A stretch of 6,404 nucleotides of DNA. Source: JBCBTD01 sp039818825 (lineage in GTDB: Bacteria; Pseudomonadota; Alphaproteobacteria; Geminicoccales; Geminicoccaceae). This document shows, piece after piece, positions 1 to 5,597 of the stretch. The stretch lies in the NCBI GenBank assembly GCA_039818825.1, contig JBCBTD010000119.1, forward strand, positions 1-6,404, written 5' to 3'. Every line of letters begins with the position of its first letter. Positions within the stretch are counted from its first letter, which is position 1. Under the pieces are notes generated by a model, which saw only the letters and a list, made by a program, of their open reading frames with translations, was not told the origin of the DNA and searched no databases. The position numbers and the translations under genes were made by a program.

Positions 1-1884
1 GTCGTCGAACCGCTGACCGCCGCACTCGATCGACCGGTCGAGATCGACGGCCCGGTCCGCGTCCAATTCCTGCCGCAGCCCGGCCTCGCGCTGGAGGACG
101 TGAGGATCGCCGACGGCCAAGCCACGGGCGACCTGGCCCGGATCGCCCGGGTCGAGGCGGTTCTGGCGCTCGCGCCCTTGTTCCGGGGCGAGATCGTCAT
201 CGACCGTTTGATCCTCGACGGGGCGGAGATCGATCTCGCCGTCGACGGCGACGGGCAAGCGAATTGGCGGTCCGCGGCCGCAGACCCGGCAACCAGCGGC
301 GCCAGCCCGCCGCGCGCCGACTCGTCGGCGCCGGGTGACGGCGGCGGGCTCGTCGTCCGCCTGGACGACGTCCGGGTCCACGACGGGATCGTCCGCTACC
401 ACGACGCCGGCAGCGACCTCCGGCTGAGCTTCGACGACATCGAGGCGACGGCGACGCTAGGCGCCATCGGCGATCCGATCGAAGTGAAGCTTGCAGCCGT
501 TTTCGACGGTCGCCCGCTGACAGCGGCCGTCGATCTCAACTCACCCGACAGCCTGACGGCCGAAGGAACGGCGACGTTGGTGGCGACGGTCGAAAGCCAG
601 GGCTCCGTCATCGGTTTCGACGGCACCATCAGCCGGCCAGGCGACGCCAGCGGCGAGCTGCACGTCGCAACCGACGAAGCAACGGCCATCGCCCGATGGC
701 TCGGCGAAAGTGAGGGCAGGTTCCCCGTCGAACGCCTTGATCTCCAGGGACAGATCGCGGCCGGCGCGGACCCGCCGAGCGTTGCGGTCCAGGGCCTCAC
801 CGGCAGTGTCGACGGCGTCGAGATCATGGCTGATCTAGCGATGGCGATCGACGCTGGGCGGCCAGCATTGTCCGGCCGTATCGAAGCCGGCGTGGTCGAC
901 CTGCGCGAGCTGGCGAGGGACACGGAGACCGTGGAGAACCTGGCACGGCCGCCGCCGGCGACACCGACCCCTCCCCCTTCCGGCGAGGACGCCCCAGCCG
1001 CAGCGCCACCGTCCGCGCCAGCTCTGGCTGACGAGTCGACGGCCGATGCGCTGCCGCTGGACTTGGCGGTGGCGCTGGAGGTCGATGGCATCATCGCGCC
1101 ACCGCTCCGCTTTGGACGTGGCCGTGCCGACCTCGTCGGCGACGCGGATACGCTGACGGTGACGATCGACCGACTGGCCCTCTATGGCGGCAGTGCGGAA
1201 GGCGTGATCGTCGTCCGGCCGACGCGGCCCGATCCGACCTTCGATGCGACGTTGCGCGCCGCCGACGTCGCCGTCGCCGATGTGCTGCAGGCGACCGCGG
1301 GCAGAGCCGGGCTCAACGGGCGCGGCACGCTCGACCTTCGGGTTGCCGGCGCCGGTCGTACCACACGGGCGTTCATCAGCAGCACCAACGGCGACGGCCG
1401 GCTCGCGATCCGGGATGCGAGCCCGAGCGGCCTCGGCTCGGTCCCTGCGCTGGCACCGTTGCTGGAGCTGGTCGGCACCAGCGCCGCCGGCGACGTCACT
1501 GCCACCTTCACGCTGCGGAAGGGCGTGCTGGCCAACGACGATCTCGTGGCGAAGACCGCTGCCGTCACCCTCGGCGGTGAAGGCACCGTCGACCTCGGCC
1601 AACGGCGCGTCCAACGCTACGTGCTGCGGCCGCAACTCGACCCCGCAGTGTTGGCAGCGTTGCCGACCCCGAGCTTGGCGACGCTGCTGTTGCCGATCGT
1701 CGTCAGTGGGCCGTTCGACGACCTCTCGATCCGGGCCGATCCGACCCTGGTGGTCGACCAAGCCGCGGACGCCGCCAAGCGGGCACTCGACAAGGCGGCC
1801 GAAGGTGACGTCGGCGGTGCCATCGAGGAGCTCGGCAAGGGCACGATCGGCAACGTCTTGCGCGGCTTGGGCATCAGGCCGTGA
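1..1884 (+). CDS. AsmA family envelope protein, 5'-truncated by the window edge
   Basis: The frame is open from base 1 without a stop, so 627 C-terminal residues are visible and the start lies upstream. The opening residues (roughly 3-34, LTAALDRPVEIDGPVRVQFL onward, then Pro, Gly and an 'LEDVRIAD' strand) match the N-terminal AsmA pattern that normally follows one membrane-spanning helix, which would be off the left edge. The rest is long beta-rich sequence of repeated short strands ('RLDDVRVHDGIVRY', 'LTVTIDRLALYGGSAEGVI'), as in AsmA/TamB-like proteins. A Pro/Ala-rich linker at about residues 315-345 separates two such halves, and the end is an Ala-rich, probably helical tail. Family members are inner-membrane-anchored periplasmic proteins linked to outer-membrane assembly and lipid transport; the exact role here is inferred only from family. 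The 3' end overlaps the convergent yraN gene by 11 bases. Confidence 0.85.
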   Translation, partial: VVEPLTAALDRPVEIDGPVRVQFLPQPGLALEDVRIADGQATGDLARIARVEAVLALAPLFRGEIVIDRLILDGAEIDLAVDGDGQANWRSAAADPATSGASPPRADSSAPGDGGGLVVRLDDVRVHDGIVRYHDAGSDLRLSFDDIEATATLGAIGDPIEVKLAAVFDGRPLTAAVDLNSPDSLTAEGTATLVATVESQGSVIGFDGTISRPGDASGELHVATDEATAIARWLGESEGRFPVERLDLQGQIAAGADPPSVAVQGLTGSVDGVEIMADLAMAIDAGRPALSGRIEAGVVDLRELARDTETVENLARPPPATPTPPPSGEDAPAAAPPSAPALADESTADALPLDLAVALEVDGIIAPPLRFGRGRADLVGDADTLTVTIDRLALYGGSAEGVIVVRPTRPDPTFDATLRAADVAVADVLQATAGRAGLNGRGTLDLRVAGAGRTTRAFISSTNGDGRLAIRDASPSGLGSVPALAPLLELVGTSAAGDVTATFTLRKGVLANDDLVAKTAAVTLGGEGTVDLGQRRVQRYVLRPQLDPAVLAALPTPSLATLLLPIVVSGPFDDLSIRADPTLVVDQAADAAKRALDKAAEGDVGGAIEELGKGTIGNVLRGLGIRP

Positions 1885-2233
1885 GGTCGTTCTCGCGCCA
1901 AGCGTCGACGACGTGGCAGGGCCACTGCCAGGGCGCGACGGCGATGACGTCGTAGCGCGTGTGCGGGGCGTCGGCGGCGCCATGACGCGCAAGAAACGCC
2001 GCGGCCGCGCGGCCGATCCGTCGACGCTGCGCCAAACTGACCGCTGCCGCCGCATCGGCCGTGCTGGCCCGCCGCTTGACCTCCACGAACACCATCAGCC
2101 CGCCGCGCTTGGCGACCAGGTCCAACTCGCCGACCGGCGTCCGATAGCGCCGCGCGAGGATACGGAAACCGCGCAGGCGCAGCCACCAGGCCGCGACCGC
2201 TTCCGCACGCCGACCGCGGTCATCCGTGGTCAC
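1874..2233 (-). CDS. yraN: YraN family (UPF0102) endonuclease-like protein
   Basis: This 119-residue protein has the usual length and layout of the UPF0102/YraN family. An N-terminal helix 'RGRRAEAVAAWWL' (6-18) leads to the core 'GELDLVAKRGGLMVFVEVKRR' region (35-55). Asp38, Glu51 and Lys53 form the D...ExK arrangement of the restriction-endonuclease-like fold, and 'RYDVIAV' follows near residue 92. Members are predicted nucleases, but no cellular substrate is firmly established. The start is GTG at 2233, whose bases overlap the rsmI stop (GTGA). No good Shine-Dalgarno precedes it, so translation is probably coupled to rsmI. The stop falls inside the last codons of the convergent AsmA-like gene. 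The rsmI-yraN order is common in proteobacteria. The family call is firm; the biochemical function is not. Confidence 0.93.
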   Translation of the reverse strand: MTTDDRGRRAEAVAAWWLRLRGFRILARRYRTPVGELDLVAKRGGLMVFVEVKRRASTADAAAAVSLAQRRRIGRAAAAFLARHGAADAPHTRYDVIAVAPWQWPCHVVDAWRENDLTA

Positions 2234-3096
2234 GACCGCTGCAGGCCCAGGGCCAACCGGTAGAGCTCGGCGCGCGGTCGCCCGGTCGCCTTAGCCACCA
2301 GCTTGGCGGCCTCGCTCGGCGAACGTCCCTGCAATGCCGCCTGGAGCAGGTGCTCGACGTCGACGTCAGGCGCCGTGTCTCCGGCACCACCGACGACCAG
2401 CACGACCTCACCCCGGGGCGGGTCGGCGGCACAACCGTCGGCGAGCATGGCGAGATCGCCGCGGCGGATCTCCTCGTGGCGCTTGGTCAACTCGCGCGCC
2501 AGCGCCGCGGGCCGGGCGCCGAACGCACGGGCGAGATCGCGCAACGTCGCTTCACTACGGGCAGCACTCTCGAACAGGACGAGCGTCGCGCGGTACCCTG
2601 CCAGCTCGGCGAGCACGCGCTCGCGCGCGCCACCCTTGGTCGGCAGAAAACCCTGGAAGAAAAACCGGTCGGTCGGCAGCCCCGAGGCGATCAATGCTGC
2701 GATAGGGGCCGACGGGCCGGGGATCGGCGTCACCGGGTGATCGGCCTCGATCGCGTCACGAACCAGCTTGAAGCCGGGATCGGACACCAGCGGCGTTCCA
2801 GCGTCGCTGGTCAGCGCCACACTCTCGCCCGCAGCCAATGCTGCCAACACCACCGGTCGCAGGCGTTCTGCATTGTGCTCGTGGTAAGCGGCGAGCGACC
2901 GCGGGCAGCCGAGGACGCTCAGCAGCTTGCCGGTCACCCGCGTGTCCTCGCAATAGACCCGGTCGACGTCGCGAAGCACACGCAGTGCGCGCGGCGTCAA
3001 GTCCTCGAGGTTGCCGATCGGGGTTGCAACGAGGTAAAGCCCTGGCTCCACTGGCGCGCGTTGCGTCGGATCGTCGCCGTCGTTTCGCCCCGTCAT
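2230..3096 (-). CDS. rsmI: 16S rRNA (cytidine(1402)-2'-O)-methyltransferase RsmI
   Basis: At 288 residues this is a full-length RsmI, which uses S-adenosylmethionine to 2'-O-methylate C1402 of 16S rRNA in the decoding centre, on the same nucleotide that RsmH N4-methylates. Tetrapyrrole-methylase-fold motifs appear in order: 'GLYLVATPIGNLEDLTPRAL' (19-38), 'CEDTR' (49-53), 'SDAGTPLVSDPG' (97-108), 'PGPSAPIAALIASGLPTDRF' (126-145) followed by 'FFQGFLP', and 'ELTKRHEE' then 'GEVVLVVGG'. The C-terminal helical RsmI domain is present from about 247 ('EHLLQAALQGRSPSEAAKLV'). One motif is unusual: the common FESPHR is FESAAR at 175-180. The ATG at 3096 fits the short N-terminal tails of homologues, but no clear Shine-Dalgarno precedes it. 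The gene diverges from the lipoprotein gene with 15 bases between starts, so its promoter must lie within that gene's coding sequence. Confidence 0.97.
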   Translation of the reverse strand: MTGRNDGDDPTQRAPVEPGLYLVATPIGNLEDLTPRALRVLRDVDRVYCEDTRVTGKLLSVLGCPRSLAAYHEHNAERLRPVVLAALAAGESVALTSDAGTPLVSDPGFKLVRDAIEADHPVTPIPGPSAPIAALIASGLPTDRFFFQGFLPTKGGARERVLAELAGYRATLVLFESAARSEATLRDLARAFGARPAALARELTKRHEEIRRGDLAMLADGCAADPPRGEVVLVVGGAGDTAPDVDVEHLLQAALQGRSPSEAAKLVAKATGRPRAELYRLALGLQRS

Positions 3097-3104
3097 CAGG
3101 CCAC

Positions 3105-3108
3105 GAGG
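3105..3108 (+). promoter_or_regulatory. Ribosome binding site of the LppC-like gene
   Basis: GAGG lies 3 bases before the ATG at 3112 and 6 bases before an in-frame GTG at 3115. The closer spacing is short for a Shine-Dalgarno, so the GTG two residues into the ATG version is a real alternative start. Either choice leaves the signal peptide and lipobox intact. Confidence 0.5.
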
Positions 3109-3111
3109 TCC

Positions 3112-4323
3112 ATGGTGAAAGTCGCGTCCATCGTCCCCTTCGCCCGCGCCGCCCTGCCGCTCATGATTCTGGCCCTAGCGGCCTGCCAACAGCCTGGCAA
3201 TCGGCCAAGCTTGCCGTCGAGCGGCGCCGGCACGGGCAGTCAGCCAGCGACGACCACGACCGAGCCAGCGGCACCGGTGCAGAAAGTCGGGGTGTTGGTG
3301 CCGTTGACCGGCAGAGCCAGCGACGTCGGACAGGACATTCTCCAAGCGGTGCAGATGGCCGTCATCGAGCGCGGCGGCGAGGGCCTGGAGATCGTCCCCC
3401 GCGACACCGGCAGCACTGGCGACCAGGCGGTGATCGCGGCGCAGGCACTCCTGGAGCAAGACGACGTCGACGTGATCCTCGGCCCGCTCTTCGGCAGCTC
3501 TGCGGCCCGGGTCGCAGGCGTTGCCCGGCCGTCCAACACCCTGGTCCTGTCGTTCTCCAGCCAGAGCGAGGTCGCAGGCAACGGTCTCTTCATTCTCGGC
3601 TACCTGCCCGAAGAGCAGGTCAGGCGGGTCGCCGGCTTCGCGATCAGTCGAGGTTACGGGCGCATCGCGGCCCTCGCACCCGCCGACGCCTACGGACGGA
3701 AAGCCGCGGAAGGGCTGCGGGCGTCGCTCTCGGCGGCCGATGGCGGCGAGTTGGTCGGTCTCGAGTTTTATGCAGCCGACGGCAGCGATGCGGCGGCCAA
3801 AGCGGCAGCACTGCGCCAACGCGGTGGCGGTGGGTTGGACGCGCCGCCGGCCTTCGATGCGCTCTTGCTCGCCGACGGCGGCCAACGTCTGGAGATCGTC
3901 AGCCGCGCGCTGAGCGAGCAAGGTCTGGATCCCGTCGACATGCGGATGCTCGGCACGATGCTGTGGCAGGACGATCGCCGAACGCTGCAGTCGGCGGCGC
4001 TCCGCGGCGGCTGGTACGCCGGTGTCGCCGAAACCACGACCCGCGGTTTTCGCGACCGGTTCTTGCGCGCGTTCGGCCGTTCACCGCACCCCCTGGCCGT
4101 TCTCGGCTACGACGGCTTGCTGATCGCCGCGGACGCCGCCGCAAACAAGGCGACTGCCGCCAGCCGTCTGACCGATCCGCGCGGCTATGCCGGCGAAGCG
4201 GGCATCGTGAGGCTGTTGCCGTCGGGCACGGCCGAGCACGGACTGGCGGTGCTGGAGTTGACCGGGTCCGGACCGACGGTGATCGATCCGGCACCCGTCC
4301 GCTTCCTCGACGCCGGCTTCTGA
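3112..4323 (+). CDS. LppC/LpoA-like penicillin-binding protein activator lipoprotein
   Basis: This 403-residue lipoprotein has a signal peptide with basic, Pro and hydrophobic segments ending in the lipobox LAAC, so Cys25 would be lipidated and become the mature N-terminus. A Ser/Thr/Pro/Gly-rich linker (about 26-57) leads into a type I periplasmic-binding-protein fold. That domain begins 'KVGVLVPLTGRASDVGQDIL' (58-77) and includes 'DVDVILGPLFGSSAARVAGV', 'LVLSFSSQSEVAG' and 'PADAYGR'. This matches alphaproteobacterial proteins annotated as penicillin-binding protein activators (LppC/LpoA C-terminal-like) or as leucine/ABC-type substrate-binding proteins. E. coli LpoA stimulates PBP1A in peptidoglycan synthesis; that role here is inferred, and the TPR-like N-terminal domain of E. 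coli LpoA is absent. The frame stays open far upstream of 3112, but that stretch is antisense to rsmI and the signal peptide fixes the start here. The gene converges on the SDR gene with 5 bases between stops. Confidence 0.9.
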   Translation: MVKVASIVPFARAALPLMILALAACQQPGNRPSLPSSGAGTGSQPATTTTEPAAPVQKVGVLVPLTGRASDVGQDILQAVQMAVIERGGEGLEIVPRDTGSTGDQAVIAAQALLEQDDVDVILGPLFGSSAARVAGVARPSNTLVLSFSSQSEVAGNGLFILGYLPEEQVRRVAGFAISRGYGRIAALAPADAYGRKAAEGLRASLSAADGGELVGLEFYAADGSDAAAKAAALRQRGGGGLDAPPAFDALLLADGGQRLEIVSRALSEQGLDPVDMRMLGTMLWQDDRRTLQSAALRGGWYAGVAETTTRGFRDRFLRAFGRSPHPLAVLGYDGLLIAADAAANKATAASRLTDPRGYAGEAGIVRLLPSGTAEHGLAVLELTGSGPTVIDPAPVRFLDAGF

Positions 4324-4328
4324 TCGCC

Positions 4329-5099
4329 CTACGGCCGGTCCCGCCGCCCGAGATGGGCGCCGCCGTCGACGCAGATCACCTCGCCGGTGACCGAGCGGGC
4401 GCGCAGCAAGTACGCGAACCCGGCAACGAGATCGTCGACGTCACCACCTGAACCGAGCGGAAAACGGCCGACCAACGCTTGTCGTCGGACGTCGGTCATC
4501 GCTCGTTCGGGCATGACGATGCCAGGCGCCAACGCGTTGACCCGGATCGCCGGCGCCAATTCCATCGCGAGTATTCGGGTCAACTGCAGGAGCGCCGACT
4601 TCGCCAACGTGTAGGTCAGGAACTCACCGCTCGGCTGCAGTGCTCGCTGGTCGACGACGTTGACGATCAGTCCGCCGGCCGACGTTGGGCAGGCGGCCGC
4701 GAACGCGCGCGACAGCAGCAGCGGTGCGCGCAGGTTCAGCGCCATGTGGGCGTCGAAACGGTCTGCCGAGGCGGTCGACAGCCGATCATGCGCAAACGAC
4801 GCGGCGCTGTTCACCAAGAGCGAAGGTGTCCGGCCCGCAGCCGCCAAATCCTCGACCAACTTGGCCGGGGCCATCGGGTCAATCAGATCGGCTGGCACCA
4901 ATTCGGCCTGGTGACCCCGTTGCCTCAGTTCGCCGACGAGCGCCCGCCCGGCATCTAGCGAGCTGTGGGCGTGCACCGCGACGGCATAGCCGTTGGCGGC
5001 GGCGGCCTCGACGAACACCCGGCCGAGGCGGATGGCACCGCCGGTGACCAGAGCCCAGGGTCGCGCGCCGTCGCCGCGCCCGGTGTCAGCCAACGGCAC
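4329..5099 (-). CDS. Short-chain dehydrogenase/reductase, pteridine-reductase-like (PTR1/FolM type)
   Basis: With GTG at 5099 the product is 256 residues, the usual SDR length. The NAD(P)-binding motif is 'ALVTGGAIRLGR' (16-27), of the TGGAxRLG type with Arg24, suggesting NADPH. 'LLVNSAASF' (94-102) replaces the classical NNAG. Asn122, Tyr163 and Lys167 (YTLAK) are in place, but the usual Ser 13 residues before Tyr is Asp150 ('NVVDQRA'). Leishmania PTR1 and E. coli FolM carry Asp at this position, and the C-terminal 'VDGGAHL' also resembles FolM. A pterin or dihydrofolate reductase activity is therefore inferred; the substrate is not proven. The GTG start is chosen because GGAG (5108-5111) lies 8 bases upstream; a TTG at 5093 is a weaker alternative. 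The open frame extends further upstream, but that part lies within the cupin gene. The start overlaps the cupin 3' end by 14 bases, indicating one operon. The stop is TAG. Confidence 0.9.
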   Translation of the reverse strand: MPLADTGRGDGARPWALVTGGAIRLGRVFVEAAAANGYAVAVHAHSSLDAGRALVGELRQRGHQAELVPADLIDPMAPAKLVEDLAAAGRTPSLLVNSAASFAHDRLSTASADRFDAHMALNLRAPLLLSRAFAAACPTSAGGLIVNVVDQRALQPSGEFLTYTLAKSALLQLTRILAMELAPAIRVNALAPGIVMPERAMTDVRRQALVGRFPLGSGGDVDDLVAGFAYLLRARSVTGEVICVDGGAHLGRRDRP

Positions 5100-5514
5100 C
5101 GGGCGGGCTCCAGCCAGGCGGCGCCAACTCGAAGCCCTCGAAGGCGAAACCGGGTGCGACCGTGCAGCTGACCAAGGTCCACGCACCCAGTGGCGCGGCA
5201 GCCTGCCAACGTCCAGGCGGAACGACGGCATGGCCGACGTCGCCCGAGAGCACGTTCGGCCCGAGGCGATGGCGGTGCGTCCCACCGTCGTCGGCGATCT
5301 CCAGCTGCAAAGGCTCGCCCGCCTGATAGTGCCAGATCTCGGTCGCATCGATGCGATGCCAGTGCGACCGCTCGCCGGCCCGGAGAAGGAAGTAGATGGC
5401 CGTCACCGCGCTCCGCGCCGTCCCACTTGCGGGCGCGCGGTACGTCTCCGCATAATGGCCGCCCTCGGGATGCGGGACGAGGCCCAGGGTTTCGATCAGG
5501 CGGTCGGCATCCAT
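5086..5514 (-). CDS. DUF985 (Cupin_5) family cupin-domain protein
   Basis: This 142-residue protein matches the DUF985/Cupin_5 family across its length: 'LIETLGLVPHPEGGHYAETY' (6-25), 'AIYFLLRAGERSHWHRIDAT' (39-58) followed by 'EIWHYQAG', then 'VVPPGRWQAA' and 'GAWTLVSCTVAPGFAFEGFE' near the C-terminus. The first cupin motif is visible as Gly47, His51, His53, Glu59 and Gly66. In the second motif the usual metal-ligand His after PxG is Gln (GRWQ), which as far as I recall is common in this family. Ligand and function are unknown; some relatives are discussed as sugar-binding or epimerase-like, but nothing here settles that. The ATG at 5514 has a strong AGGAG 8 bases upstream. The gene is followed, with a 14-base overlap, by the SDR gene, so the two are probably co-transcribed. 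Confidence 0.93.
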   Translation of the reverse strand: MDADRLIETLGLVPHPEGGHYAETYRAPASGTARSAVTAIYFLLRAGERSHWHRIDATEIWHYQAGEPLQLEIADDGGTHRHRLGPNVLSGDVGHAVVPPGRWQAAAPLGAWTLVSCTVAPGFAFEGFELAPPGWSPPGAVG

Positions 5515-5522
5515 CGGCGGGG

Positions 5523-5528
5523 CTCCTC
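5523..5528 (-). promoter_or_regulatory. Ribosome binding site of the cupin gene
   Basis: Read on the minus strand this is GAGGAG, ending 8 bases before the ATG at 5514. It is a near-perfect Shine-Dalgarno and supports that start. Confidence 0.75.
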
Positions 5529-5586
5529 GACGTGTCCGCGACGGGTTAGCGCGGCGCGCGGGCGGAGGCTACCGCCCTGACGAACG

Positions 5587-5592
5587 AGGAGG
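5587..5592 (+). promoter_or_regulatory. Ribosome binding site that fixes the trmFO TTG start
   Basis: A perfect AGGAGG sits 5 bases before TTG at 5598. The next in-frame candidate, GTG at 5613, is 20 bases away, which is too far, so this site decides in favour of TTG. Confidence 0.75.
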
Positions 5593-5597
5593 ACACC

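Larger units (their letters stand above)
5515..5597. promoter_or_regulatory. Divergent intergenic region between the cupin gene and trmFO
   Basis: These 83 bases are the only sizeable non-coding stretch and should hold the promoters of both the cupin-SDR operon (-) and trmFO (+). Two good ribosome binding sites mark its ends: GAGGAG on the minus strand (5523-5528) and AGGAGG on the plus strand (5587-5592). A short inverted repeat, GGGCGG and CCGCCC (5560-5565 and 5572-5577) with a 6-base loop, lies just upstream of the trmFO site. I could not recognise a convincing -35/-10 pair on either strand. Confidence 0.6.

Noticed and set aside
835..2055. A 406-codon open frame on the minus strand.
   Set aside because: It is antisense to the AsmA-like gene, its product is Arg/Gln/Gly-rich without recognisable domains, and it also overlaps yraN in another frame. 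Long antisense frames are expected at this GC content.
2350..3111. A 254-codon N-terminal extension of the LppC-like gene.
   Set aside because: The frame is open but lies antisense to rsmI, and a signal peptide with lipobox begins at 3112, which would be meaningless inside a longer protein.
4345..4359. A 5-bp inverted repeat (CGCCC and GGGCG) near the convergent LppC-SDR junction as a terminator.
   Set aside because: The stem is short, lies within the SDR coding sequence and has no T-run on either strand.
2838..4451. A 537-codon plus-strand frame rich in Arg.
   Set aside because: It is the wrong-frame reading of the LppC-like gene, with low-complexity Arg/Ser/Pro composition and no family match.
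5100..5348. An N-terminal extension of the SDR to 339 residues.
   Set aside because: This part is the cupin gene read in another frame. The SDR fold starts at the TGGAIRLG region, and a GTG with a well-placed GGAG gives a normal 256-residue protein.
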